Under the pieces are notes generated by a model. It worked only from the letters and a program-made list of their open reading frames with translations, was not told where the DNA came from and did no database searches. The position numbers and the translations under genes were made by a program. 64,000 nucleotides of DNA from Streptomyces sp. NBC_00154. GTDB taxonomy: Bacteria; Actinomycetota; Actinomycetes; Streptomycetales; Streptomycetaceae. Each line of letters opens with the position of its first letter. The first letter of the stretch is position 1. The stretch is taken from contig NZ_JAPEMI010000001.1 in assembly GCF_026342835.1 (NCBI RefSeq), forward strand, positions 186,001 through 250,000. Reading direction: 5' to 3'. Below are positions 42,539-50,981 of the stretch, piece by piece.

Positions 42539-43130
42539 TAAGACGTGCGGTCGCGGACAGGATCCGCATGTTCCCGGCGTCGGCGAGGGCCCGCAGGTGG
42601 GAGGCGTCCTCGTGGAGGCGGACCGTGCCGATCCTGGGCAGGGTGATATGCCTGCCGTCAGGCTCGATACGGATCGTTCCGGTAGTGAACCGGCAGGTCA
42701 GGCGCGCTGTTCGCTTCGACTTGAAGCGCGGGATGCCCATCCTTGGACCCTTGCGCTTACCGCTCTTCGACTTCGCATAGTTTTCGAACGCAGCCGACGC
42801 GCCTGCCAGACCGGTGTTGTATGCCTCCTTGGAGTTCTCCTCCCACCAGCCGGCGAAGCGCGGGTTGGTGCGCTTGTCCTCGTTGAACGCCTTCCGCAGC
42901 GAGGGCAGCGACCACGACCGCCACTGAGTCAGCTCGTCCTCGCAGATGCCGTACGACTGCTCGGCCTTACGCTGCCACCACACGGCAGTGACGTACGCGA
43001 CCGCCCAGTTGTACGCGGACCGCGCGGCACCTGCGTGCGAGTGCAGGTGGCGGTTGGCCGTGGCGTTCGGATCCAGCGCGAGCTTGTGCGCGAGGACGTT
43101 GAAGCCGGGCTGCGGCTTGAACTTCTTCAT
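42539..43130 (-). pseudogene. tnpB: 5' part of tnpB (split by IS1380)
   Basis: The segment starts with KKFKPQPGFNVLAHKLALDP and continues through the N-terminal helical and RNA-binding part (RSAYNWAVAYVTAVW, FKSKRTARLTCRF) to RILSATARL. It then meets the IS1380 end. ATG 43130 overlaps the tnpA stop by four bases, as in other IS607 elements. The catalytic half is at 39999-40864. Confidence 0.88.
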
Positions 43131-43705
43131 CCGGCCACATCCGGGCCGGTGGCGACGGCGATGGCCCGGTCGGCGCGATTCTTCGCGGAGCGGCGGCCGT
43201 ACAGGCGTGCGCACATCGAGGTCAGGACCTCGGTGATGTCCCGTACGAGGTCGTCGGCCGTCTCCGCCGGGTCAAGGACGACCAGGCGTCGCCCCGAGGC
43301 CGAGAGGGCTCCTTCGAGGTGCTCGACGCCGAACCGGGCGAGGCGGTCGCGGTGCTCGACCACGATCGTGCCGACACCCGGGTCGGCGAGCAGCCGGTAC
43401 AGCTTGCGGCGACGCCCGTTCAAGCCGGAGCCGACCTCCGTCACCACGTCAGCGACCATGAGGCCCTGAGCCGTTGCGCCCTGCACGGTCCGGGCGACCT
43501 GACGCTCCAGGTCCGCTTTCCGGTCACCGGACGAGACACGGCAGTACACCACGACCCGTCCCGCAGCCTGCGCGGCGGGCTCGGTCACGAGCCACGTACC
43601 CGACGGCGTCTGGACAACCGGGACCGGCATACGGCCCTCCTTCGCCCAGGTCCACGCGGTCTGGTAATGCACGCCGTTGCGCGCCGCCCACTCGGAAAGC
43701 TTCAC
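43127..43705 (-). CDS. tnpA: IS607-type serine recombinase TnpA
   Basis: A 192-residue small serine recombinase. Residues about 1-50 form a MerR-like helix-turn-helix (KLSEWAARNGVHYQTAWTWAKEG). The catalytic domain starts with VVYCRVSSGDRKADLERQ, with the nucleophile Ser in RVSS, and continues with IVVEHRDRLARFG, then an Arg-rich C-terminal helix. It moves the element through a circular form and integrates at GG dinucleotides. It appears intact, so the element could in principle still be mobile. GTG 43705 is the start. Confidence 0.94.
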   Translation of the reverse strand: MKLSEWAARNGVHYQTAWTWAKEGRMPVPVVQTPSGTWLVTEPAAQAAGRVVVYCRVSSGDRKADLERQVARTVQGATAQGLMVADVVTEVGSGLNGRRRKLYRLLADPGVGTIVVEHRDRLARFGVEHLEGALSASGRRLVVLDPAETADDLVRDITEVLTSMCARLYGRRSAKNRADRAIAVATGPDVAG

Positions 43706-43769
43706 GACATCAGGTTATTCACTGAGGATGACGGATATCCACTGAAAAAAGTGGGAACTGTTGTTCACC

Positions 43770-45409
43770 CCGTGTGGCTGCTACCGCTGATCACGGCGAA
43801 CATCATCGACGTAGTCGTCCAGCACCGCCCCGAACGGGAGCTGTGGCTCAACGCGGGCGCACTGCTGTGCGTGCTCGTCCTCAACTACCCGATGCATCTG
43901 CTCTACGTACGCTGCCTCGGCGGCAGCGTACGTCGGATGGGCACCGCACTGCGCGACGCGCTCTGCCGCCGCATGCAGCAGCTGTCCAACGGCTACCACT
44001 CGCGGACGAGCGCGGGCGTTCTCCAGGCCAAGGTGGTCAGGGATGTGGAGAGCGTCGAGCAGATGGTGCAGCAGTCCGCCGACATGGGGCTGGCCGCCGT
44101 CATCACGCTGATCGGCGGGCTCACCGTCATCGCCGTCCGTGTTCCGTCGTTCCTGCCGGTGTTCCTGGTGGTCGTCCCGGCGGCCGCCCTGCTGGTGATG
44201 CGGCGGCGGGCCCGGCTGCGGAGCCACAACGAGTCGTTCCGCCAGGAGGTGGAACAGCTCTCCGCCCGGGTCAGCGAGATGACCCGCCTGATCCCCATCA
44301 CTCGCGCCCACGGCCTGGAACGCACGGCGCTCGGCCGCGTCGACGGTTCACTGCGCCAGGTCTTCACGGCCGGCCTGCGCCTCGATCTGCTCAACGGCCG
44401 CTTCGGAGCACTCGCCTGGATCCTGCTGAACTCGTTCGGCGTGGCCTGTCTGGCAGGATCGGCCCTGGTCGCGTACCACGGGTGGCTTCCCATCACGGCG
44501 GGCGACGTGGTGATGCTGAGCGCCTTCTTCACCACGCTCACCGGATCGATGAGCACGCTGCTCAGCCTCGCGCCGATCATCAGCAAGGGCCTGGAGTCGG
44601 TGCGTTCGGCCGGCGAGGTCCTTCAGGCTCCGGACCTGGAGAGCAATGCGGGCAAGGACCGGGTCGACGAGGTGCAGGGCCGTATCGACTTCGAGCGGGT
44701 CGGCTTCGGTTACGACGGAGTGGACAGCCCCGCTGTCGAGGACTTCACCCTGTCGGCGCGCCCCGGCGAGACGGTCGCCCTGGTCGGCGCCTCGGGGGCA
44801 GGCAAGTCGACGGTGCTGAACCTCCTCATCGGCTTCATCCGCCCGACGTCGGGCCGCATCCTGCTGGACGGCACCGACATGGCCACCCTGGATCTGCGCA
44901 GCTACCGCCGGTTCCTGTCCGTCGTACCGCAGGAGTCCATCCTGTCCGAGGGCAGCATCAGGGAGAACGTCACCTATGGCATGGGCGAAACCGACGAACA
45001 GACGGTCCGTCAGGCCCTGCGTGACGCGAACGCGCTCGACTTCGTCGAAGACCTGCCCGACGGCCTCTCGACGGTCGTCGGAGAGCGCGGGGCGCGGCTG
45101 TCGGGCGGCCAGAAGCAGCGGCTCGCCATCGCCCGTGCGCTGATCCGCAACCCACGGGTACTGATCCTGGACGAGGCGACCTCGTCCCTGTACACCCGCT
45201 CGGAGGCCCTGGTCCAGGAGGCGCTCGCCCGGCTGATCCACGGCCGCACGGTCTTCGTCGTCGCCCACCGGCTCTCCACCATCCGGGCGGCGGACCGCAT
45301 CGTCGCCATGGACCGGGGCCGGATAGCCGAGGTGGGGACCCATGAGGAGCTGGTGGGGCGGGGCGGGGTGTACGCGGGGTTGCGAGCTGCTGTCGGTTTG
45401 CTGCATTGA
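43770..45409 (+). pseudogene. 3' part of ABC exporter gene (TM + ATPase), split by IS607
   Basis: This part holds nearly all the half-transporter: the membrane domain (PVWLLPLITANIIDVVVQH through ITLIGGLTVIAVRV and later helices) and the ATPase domain. Walker A is GASGAGKST, the signature is LSGGQKQRLAIARA, Walker B is VLILDEATSS, and the H-loop is VAHRLST. The D-loop reads SSLYTRSE where SALDxxSE is usual, so the conserved Asp is Tyr. Only about the first 58 residues are separated by the IS. A GTG at 43751 in the IS end is in frame, so a nearly complete protein could restart there (VGTVVHPVW). Confidence 0.85.
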
Positions 45410-45441
45410 AGTGAGTGATGGTGAGTGGGAGTGAGTCCTGT

Positions 45442-45470
45442 GGGTGGGTTTGTGGGGGTGGGAACGGGGG
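45442..45470 (+). repeat. G-rich tract with quadruplex potential
   Basis: Four or more G-runs (GGG, GGG, GGGGG, GGG, GGGGG) with loops of 1-5 nt lie in this stretch, in a 140-bp region that is very G/T-rich on the plus strand. It sits between the ABC gene and the TnpB-related gene and has unusual strand asymmetry compared with the rest of the window. Confidence 0.6.
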
Positions 45471-45552
45471 TTCTGGGGCCGAATGGGTGACCTTGGTGGC
45501 TGTTGCTCGTTGGGCTGGGTGGCATGGGTGCGGCCTTGAGTGAGGGGGTGAT

Positions 45553-47184
45553 GTGGTGGGTGGTGTGCGGGAGTTGGCCGTGTCCTTCGTGGCGCCCGGG
45601 CCTTGCGGGGTGGCGATCCGGGACCGTCTCAAGCACCTGACCGCCCAGGACGAGAGGGTGCTGCGTGCGGTCGGTGCGCATCAGGGTGCGCTGGCGTCCG
45701 GTGATCTCAAGGTCCGCTGTGCGGATGGTCTCGAGCATGGTGCGCAGACCTGGGCGGCGCGTAAGCGGGATCTGACGGCACTGTCGTCGTCGCGGATCGC
45801 GGGTGCGATCACCAAGGCCACGCATGATCAGTGGGCGCTCGCGCGCCGTTGCCAGGCGGCATATATCCAGAGCCTGGCGGCTGGGATCAAGATGTTGCGG
45901 CACCGGCTGTCCCTCCCGATCGGTCAGAAGGGCACCAGGCGCGCGGCGGGTGGCTACCGGTCGAAGAACGAGTGGTTCCGCAAGTCCCGCCGCCTCGCGA
46001 TGCTGGAGGCGCGGCACACGGCAGCTGTTGTCGACTGGCAGGCCGGACGGGTGCGGGTGGTACGAGGCGGTAAACGTCTCCTGAACACCCGCCACCACCT
46101 CACCGAGGCCCGTCTCACCGAAGACGAGTGGCGACAACGGTGGGAGACGGAACGCTGGTTCATCGCTGCCGACGGTGAGTCGGGGAAACGGTTCGGGAAC
46201 GAGACGATCCGCGTCACCCCGGACGGCAAAGTGTCCATCAAGCTGCCCGTTCCGCTCGCGCACCTGGCCAACACCCGGCACGGCCGGTACACCCTCACCT
46301 CCACCGTGGCGTTCGCGCACCGGGGTGCGGAGTGGGCCGACCGTATCGAAGCCAACCGGGCCGTGGCCTACCGCATCCACCTCGACGTGGAGCGCGGCCG
46401 CTGGTACCTGACCGCATCCCGGCAACGCCCCCTCGTCCAGACCATCCCGTTGGAGACCGCCCGTGCCCGGGGCATGATCGGCGTCGACACCAATGCCGAT
46501 CACTTCGCTGCCTACCGGCTCGACCGGCACGGCAACCCCATCGGCGAGCCGCACCGCTTCGGCTACGACCTGTCCGGGACCGCCGGCCACCGCGACGCAC
46601 AGATCCGCCACGCCCTGACCCGGTTGATCAACTGGGCGGTGCGGGTCGGTGTCGCGGCGATCGGCATCGAAGACCTCGACTTCACGCCTGAGAAAACCCG
46701 CGAGAAGCACGGCCGCCGCAAGCGGTTCAGGCAGCTCATCTCCGGCATGCCGACCCGGAAGCTCAAGGCCCGGCTGGTGTCCATGGCCTCCGAACAGGGC
46801 CTGAGCGTTGTCGCGGTCGACCCCGCCTACACCAGCCTGTGGGGAGCCCAGCACTGGCAGAAACCACTGACCACCCCACACCGAAAGATGTCCCGTCACG
46901 ATGCCGCCGGTATCGCGATCGGGAGACGCGCCCTCGGACACCCGATCCGGCGTCGGACGGCACCGCCCCCACACGACCGGAGTGATCGTGCGGGGCATCG
47001 GACCGCCCAGGCCGGACCAGGCACCCGAGGGCGTGAGGGAACCCGCCCACCCACCACGGACCGGCCCCCCGGAGAGCCGTCGCCGAGCGGGAAGCGAAAG
47101 CGGGAACCCAGCGCATCCAACACCGTTCGGGATGCGCCCAGCACGCACCAGTGGGTCCAGGACTCACTCATGTGCACTGGCTAG
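45553..47184 (+). CDS. TnpB-related protein without zinc finger
   Basis: A 543-residue member of the TnpB/OrfB-related proteins often called IS200/IS605 accessory proteins. RuvC residues appear intact: Asp in MIGVDTNADHFAAY, Glu in AIGIEDLDF and Asp in SRHDAAGIAIGRRALG. The zinc finger (two CxxC pairs) of canonical TnpB is absent; the region reads VVAVDPAYTSLWGAQHW. The N-terminal 200 residues are basic and helical. The last 70 residues are disordered and rich in Arg, Pro and Ser. No transposase partner is beside it and no terminal repeats were recognised. GTG 45553 has GAGGGGG ahead. Whether it is RNA-guided is not shown. Confidence 0.88.
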   Translation: MVGGVRELAVSFVAPGPCGVAIRDRLKHLTAQDERVLRAVGAHQGALASGDLKVRCADGLEHGAQTWAARKRDLTALSSSRIAGAITKATHDQWALARRCQAAYIQSLAAGIKMLRHRLSLPIGQKGTRRAAGGYRSKNEWFRKSRRLAMLEARHTAAVVDWQAGRVRVVRGGKRLLNTRHHLTEARLTEDEWRQRWETERWFIAADGESGKRFGNETIRVTPDGKVSIKLPVPLAHLANTRHGRYTLTSTVAFAHRGAEWADRIEANRAVAYRIHLDVERGRWYLTASRQRPLVQTIPLETARARGMIGVDTNADHFAAYRLDRHGNPIGEPHRFGYDLSGTAGHRDAQIRHALTRLINWAVRVGVAAIGIEDLDFTPEKTREKHGRRKRFRQLISGMPTRKLKARLVSMASEQGLSVVAVDPAYTSLWGAQHWQKPLTTPHRKMSRHDAAGIAIGRRALGHPIRRRTAPPPHDRSDRAGHRTAQAGPGTRGREGTRPPTTDRPPGEPSPSGKRKREPSASNTVRDAPSTHQWVQDSLMCTG

Positions 47185-47303
47185 GAACGGTTGCAGCCGG
47201 CGAAGTCCGCGTAGGGCGTCCCGGCGCAAGGACGAACACGGCACGCCCGACCACACTCCCGTAACGCGGCACGGTTACCCTCGACAACTCACGTACTCCA
47301 TAA

Positions 47304-47331
47304 GGCCGATGGGATTTCTGGTCCATCGGCC
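47304..47331 (+). promoter_or_regulatory. Inverted repeat upstream of the P450 gene
   Basis: GGCCGATGG (47304-47312) and CCATCGGCC (47323-47331) are perfect 9-bp arms around a 10-nt loop, 68 bp before the P450 start. It may be an operator, or the terminator of the preceding gene. The wider 214-bp gap (47185-47398) otherwise shows no gene. Confidence 0.55.
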
Positions 47332-47398
47332 ACCGCGGAGTCCAGCCATGTCGCCGCGTACCGGATCCGGGTACGCCACCAGCGAGCGGAGACCTTTC

Positions 47399-48766
47399 AT
47401 GTCCACGGAGACCGGCCCCGCCGTCGATGCCGAGCCGAGCGGCCACGTGCCCGTACCGGGCCCCAAAGGGCTGCCGTTTCTCGGGAATCTGCCGCAGTTC
47501 GGGAAGAACCCGCTGGCGTTCTTCGAGCGGCTGCGCGGGTACGGGGACATGGTCAGTTGGCGCTTCGGCCCCAACTCCTGCGTGTTCATAGCCGATCCGG
47601 AGTGCATAGGCGAACTGCTCACCGAGACGGAACGCACCTTCGACCAGCCGGCGTTGGGCATCGCGTTCCGCACCGTGATGGGCAACGGCGTGGTGGTGGC
47701 GCGCGGTCCGGACTGGCGGCGGAAGCGGTCGCTGGTCCAGCCGTCGGTGCGGCCGAAGCAGGTGCGGTCGTACGCGGCGACGATGGCGGGCAGCACGGTG
47801 GAGCTGGCGGACACCTGGTCCGGCGGTGAACGCATCGACATCAAGCGGGAGATGGCCGCGCTGACGCAGAAGATCGCCGTCCGCACCATCTTCGGGGTGG
47901 ACACCCCGGCGGACGCCGAGGCGATGGGCCGGGCGATGGATGTCGCCCAGCAGGAGATCGGCAAGGAGTTCAGCGGCATCGGCGCGCTGCTCCCCGACTG
48001 GGTGCCGACGCCGGGCAGGGCCAGGATCAAGAAGGCCGCCGCGGTCATCGACGCCGAGGTGGGCCGGGTCGTCGCCCGGCACCGCGACGGGGACGGTGAG
48101 CGCCCTGACCTGCTGAGCCGGCTGCTGACCGCGGTGGACGAGAACGGTGCGCAGCTCACGGACAAGGAGATCCGCGACGAGACCGTCACCCTCTACATCG
48201 GCGGGCACGAGACCACCAGCTCCACCCTGGTCTGGGCGTGGTACCTGCTGTCCCGCAATCCGCAGGCGCGCGCCGCGCTCACCGAGGAGCTGGACCGGGT
48301 GCTCGGCGACCGGGAGCCGGAGTTCGACGACTACGCGCGACTGACGTACACCCAGGCCGTGGTCAAGGAGACGCTGCGGCTGTACCCGACGATCTGGCTG
48401 GTGACCGGGGTCGCCAAGGAGGGGGCGCGGATCGGCGGCGTGGACATGCCGAAGGGCACCAGGGTGTGGACGAGCCAATGGGCGACGCACCGCGACGAGC
48501 GGTGGTTCCCGGAGCCGGAGGAGTTCCGCCCGGAGCGCTGGGACGCCGAGAACGGCGACGACATCGCGGAGTACGCCTGGTTCCCGTTCGGCGGCGGTCC
48601 CCGGGTCTGCCTCGGTACGCGGTTCGCGATGGTCGAGGCGGTGCTGATCCTGGCGGTGCTGGCGCGCCGGTTCGAACTGGAGGTGGACGCGGGCGACGTC
48701 AACCCCGTGCCCACGCTGACACTCCAGCCGGACCGGGATGTCATGGCGACGGTACGTGCCCGGTAG
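47399..48766 (+). CDS. Cytochrome P450
   Basis: A 455-residue soluble P450 with all canonical motifs: proline-rich start (VPVPGPKGLPFLGNLPQFG), I-helix GGHETT (268-273), K-helix ETLR (324-327), and heme loop FGGGPRVCLG with Cys404. It would hydroxylate an unknown lipophilic substrate using electrons from ferredoxin; no redox partner gene adjoins it. The layout resembles fatty acid or terpene type P450s more than CYP105, but I do not assign a family. ATG 47399 has GGAGA seven bases ahead. A stem-loop follows its stop. Confidence 0.95.
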   Translation: MSTETGPAVDAEPSGHVPVPGPKGLPFLGNLPQFGKNPLAFFERLRGYGDMVSWRFGPNSCVFIADPECIGELLTETERTFDQPALGIAFRTVMGNGVVVARGPDWRRKRSLVQPSVRPKQVRSYAATMAGSTVELADTWSGGERIDIKREMAALTQKIAVRTIFGVDTPADAEAMGRAMDVAQQEIGKEFSGIGALLPDWVPTPGRARIKKAAAVIDAEVGRVVARHRDGDGERPDLLSRLLTAVDENGAQLTDKEIRDETVTLYIGGHETTSSTLVWAWYLLSRNPQARAALTEELDRVLGDREPEFDDYARLTYTQAVVKETLRLYPTIWLVTGVAKEGARIGGVDMPKGTRVWTSQWATHRDERWFPEPEEFRPERWDAENGDDIAEYAWFPFGGGPRVCLGTRFAMVEAVLILAVLARRFELEVDAGDVNPVPTLTLQPDRDVMATVRAR

Positions 48767-48860
48767 TCCGCCGGGAGCGTGTCCGGATGGCGGAACGGTC
48801 GCGGGCGCGATGTGCAGCCGCCGTCCGCCGTACGGCATCCTCGTGCTGAACGAGTAGTCC

Positions 48861-48899
48861 GGCCCCGGACCCGGTGGGTGATCACGCCGGTGCGGGGCC
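48861..48899 (+). terminator. Stem-loop after the P450 gene
   Basis: GGCCCCG (48861-48867) pairs with CGGGGCC at 48893-48899, extended inward by ACCCGG/CCGGT with one mismatch. It lies about 95 bp past the P450 stop, right before the DUF6221 gene. Confidence 0.6.
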
Positions 48900-48928
48900 G
48901 CACCTGACGGCGGAGGATGCGGAACCCG

Positions 48929-49327
48929 ATGACTGACAACTCCGAGATGGTGGCCTTCGTGCGGGCGCGCCTGGCCGAGGAGGAACAGGTTGCGCGAGCG
49001 GCCGGCGGCCAGAGTTGGCGGTGCCCGGCCGAGACGCCGGGGGAGGTCCACGACCGGACCGGCGCCATCGCGTTCAGCCTGCGGACACATGGTTACGACG
49101 ATCACATCGCCCTGCAGGACCCCGCGCGCTCACTCCGCCGCATCGAGACGAGCAGAGTCCTGCTGGACGAGTACGAGGAGGTCGCCGCCCTGGACGCCGA
49201 CCGCCCCCACCACGACTTCGCCTCCGGCCGCGCGGTCGGACTGGGCTTCGTCGTACGGCAGATGGCCGCGGAGGACGCCGGGCACCCCGACTACCAGGCG
49301 AGGTGGCTGCCCCGGTTCACCCAGTGA
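48929..49327 (+). CDS. DUF6221-family protein
   Basis: A 132-residue protein of the DUF6221 type found in Streptomyces and in some of their phages. It has MVAFVRARLAEEEQVARAA, then HIALQDPARSLRRIETSRVLLDEYEEVA and a C-terminal LGFVVRQMAAEDAGHPDYQ, with PRFTQ at the end. Function is unknown. ATG codons at 48917 and 48929 are both in frame with GGAGG at 48912-48916; the second leaves room for a ribosome site. It could mark old prophage or integrated-element DNA, but nothing else phage-like is adjacent. Confidence 0.8.
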   Translation: MTDNSEMVAFVRARLAEEEQVARAAGGQSWRCPAETPGEVHDRTGAIAFSLRTHGYDDHIALQDPARSLRRIETSRVLLDEYEEVAALDADRPHHDFASGRAVGLGFVVRQMAAEDAGHPDYQARWLPRFTQ

Positions 49328-49615
49328 CGAACCGTCCGCGCGACGCGGCGCCACCGCCCGTCGGGTCAACCGGCCGTCGGCGTCGAAGGGGCGACGCGGA
49401 CGGGCGTCTCGGCGAGCGGAACGCCCGCCCTCCGGGCGGCAACGCGCCGCGCCCGCAGTTGGGCACGGATACGTGGCCGGAACTACGGCTCCTTGCCGCA
49501 ACCACAGGATTGCCGTCCTTCGTAGCGCAGCCCTTCGCCGAGCACTTCGCTCACCACGGACCGGCCGCGGACGTCCGGCCGGCACCTCCCGCTGCTGCCC
49601 ACCCGTCCCGAACCG
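49328..49615. other. Non-coding stretch with no recognised feature
   Basis: No frame in this 288-bp stretch looks like a protein. A CGCCCG/CGGGCG pair (49422-49438) could be a weak terminator of the DUF6221 gene. It ends at an IS remnant. Confidence 0.4.
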
Positions 49616-49732
49616 TCAGATCACACCCTCGAACTGCTGCCGTAGCCGCTCCGGGTGCGGGCCGAACTCGCCGATCGGCAGGTAGGGCGCAATGAACTCC
49701 CACTCCGCGTCCGTCAGTTGCGCTCGCGTCAT
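49616..49732 (-). pseudogene. N-terminal fragment of an IS5-family transposase
   Basis: The fragment begins at ATG 49732 with MTRAQLTDAEWEFIAPY and ends with the stop at 49616 after RLRQQFEGVI. Full-length transposases of this type run to roughly 270-290 residues. The catalytic domain is absent, so it cannot act. Confidence 0.85.
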
Positions 49733-49807
49733 GCAAGATGCTCTACCGGATCCGCCCCCAGCGCGGGACGAATCCACCAGATTGATCACAACCGGATACG
49801 CACCCTG
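49616..49807 (-). mobile_element. 5' end of an IS5-type element (remnant)
   Basis: Only the 38-residue start of the transposase (TRAQLTDAEWEFIAPYLPIG), the upstream region and one terminal repeat remain. The outer end reads GGTGCGTATCCGGTTGTGATC on the minus strand and matches the outer end of the remnant at 54491-54513 (GGTGCGTATTCGGTCGTGATC), as expected for the two inverted ends of one IS type. The transposase body is missing. Confidence 0.8.
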
Positions 49808-49809
49808 GC

Positions 49810-49962
49810 GAGACCGGCACCGAGTACGTCGTGCGCCTGCGCTACGGCGGATACGCCACCACTTGGGGCTTCGCCCTCCCTCTCGCCGACACCGACGGTG
49901 TTCGCTTCGCTGAGGGTGTGGCTCTGCCGCCGTCCCGTGTGATCCGCCGGGCCACGGGGCGG
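49810..49962 (+). pseudogene. Possible fragment of an IS-adjacent hypothetical protein
   Basis: The plus-strand frame starting right at the IS end reads TEYVVRLRYGGYATTWGFAL. I have a recollection of similar sequences in small proteins near Streptomyces IS copies. Downstream residues become arginine- and proline-rich and no longer look like a real protein. It is listed with low confidence as a decayed fragment. Confidence 0.3.
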
Positions 49963-50009
49963 CGACTGCGTCCCGGGCAGCCGTGCCCTGGGGCACACCT
50001 CAACCCCCC

Positions 50010-50558
50010 TCATCCCACCACCGCGTACACCACGAACCGCCCGTGCGAGCCGGTGCACCGCATCGCTTCGCCGCAGACCCGCCGTGTGGCCACCACGGAT
50101 GTGCGGCCGGCACCTACCGCGGTGAAGTCGGCCGTGCTCGTGTCGCAGCCGGCCGTGCGGGTCGGCCCCGAGCAACTGGCGGTCGGCCTGGCGACCCCGG
50201 TGGCGTCCTGCCGCAGGACCCGGGGCGCGTCCGACTGGTGGAATGTCCAGTACGGGCTGTCCAGCGCAATGTGGAGTCGTTCCCCCACCGTGAGGTGAAC
50301 GGGCTTTCCGTTGTCGGAGAACGACAACGACACCGTGCCCGGGCTGCCGGCCGCAGTGGTCGGCGGCGGTGTGCCGGGGCTCCTCGGCGTGGCTGGCGTC
50401 GGCGGTCCGGAACCGGGGGCCGAGGCGGTCGGTCCGGACGTCGGCGGAGTGGTTGCCGGACTGCCGGACACGCCGCCGGACGTGCATCCGGCCAGCGCCA
50501 GCGTGGCAGCGGTGACGGCGCAGGCGCCGAGCCGGGGCAGACGGCTTGGTCGAGCCAT
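50010..50558 (-). CDS. Lipoprotein with chagasin-like domain pattern
   Basis: A 182-residue exported lipoprotein: a basic start, hydrophobic stretch and lipobox LALAGC (Cys about 25). A Pro/Ser/Thr linker follows, then a beta domain (VHLTVGERLHIALDSPYWTF, then FTAVGAGRTSVVATRRVC). The pattern of an early GxxLxIxL strand and a late strand before a C-terminal VVY is reminiscent of chagasin (I42) inhibitors of papain-like proteases. Four Cys may form disulfides. I cannot confirm the family. The secreted protease gene is nearby on the same strand. Confidence 0.75.
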   Translation of the reverse strand: MARPSRLPRLGACAVTAATLALAGCTSGGVSGSPATTPPTSGPTASAPGSGPPTPATPRSPGTPPPTTAAGSPGTVSLSFSDNGKPVHLTVGERLHIALDSPYWTFHQSDAPRVLRQDATGVARPTASCSGPTRTAGCDTSTADFTAVGAGRTSVVATRRVCGEAMRCTGSHGRFVVYAVVG

Positions 50559-50659
50559 CGATTCTCCTCGTCAGGTCACGGGCTGTGGCGACCGGTCGTG
50601 CGTTCCCGGCTTGGACGGCTGCCGTAGCGACCAGGTTCCCGCAGCCACGCGGTTAATGT

Positions 50660-50930
50660 CTGACCAGCACCTGCACGGCCACGCACGGCTTCGCGACCCT
50701 CACCCCGACCATCGCCGGGGCTCCGGTCACCGTTCCGACCGCGCCCAACAGTGTGAGCGGCCTGCCCGGCGGCGCCCGTGTGGTGATCAATGAGCAGTCG
50801 GCCGTGCTCGATGCAGGCTTCGGTACCACGGTGAACGCGGCGCATCTCGTCGTACCGTCCTTGCTCAGGGCACCACGGCGGACGTGGTGATCGGCTTCGC
50901 CACCAGCAATGGTTCCGCCCCGACAGTGAC
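50660..50930 (+). pseudogene. Frameshifted remnant of a secreted surface protein
   Basis: Frame one reads TSTCTATHGFATLTPTIAG, then VVINEQSAVLDAGFGTTVNA and AHLVVP. A shift by two bases near 50862-50871 is needed to continue with GTTADVVIGFATSNG. The pattern (INEQ, then TVNAxHLxV, then DVVIG) matches the repeat-like domain of choice-of-anchor P type proteins. There is no start codon or upstream signal peptide, so this is a decayed fragment. Confidence 0.5.
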
Positions 50931-50981
50931 TCCCTGCCGGGGCGGAACGTGTCGTGCTGTGCCCAGGGAGTCCTGGCGGGG

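Larger units (their letters stand above)
39932..43767 (-). mobile_element. IS607-type element, itself carrying an IS1380 insertion
   Basis: The element carries a serine-recombinase tnpA and tnpB. CC occurs on both sides (39930-39931 and 43768-43769), consistent with the GG dinucleotide preferred by IS607-family recombinases. Removing the element restores the host ABC gene. Without the inner IS1380 and its duplication it is about 2162 bp, a normal length. Near its right end CCACT/AGTGG (43739-43754) can form a hairpin. There are no long terminal repeats, as expected for this family. Confidence 0.85.
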
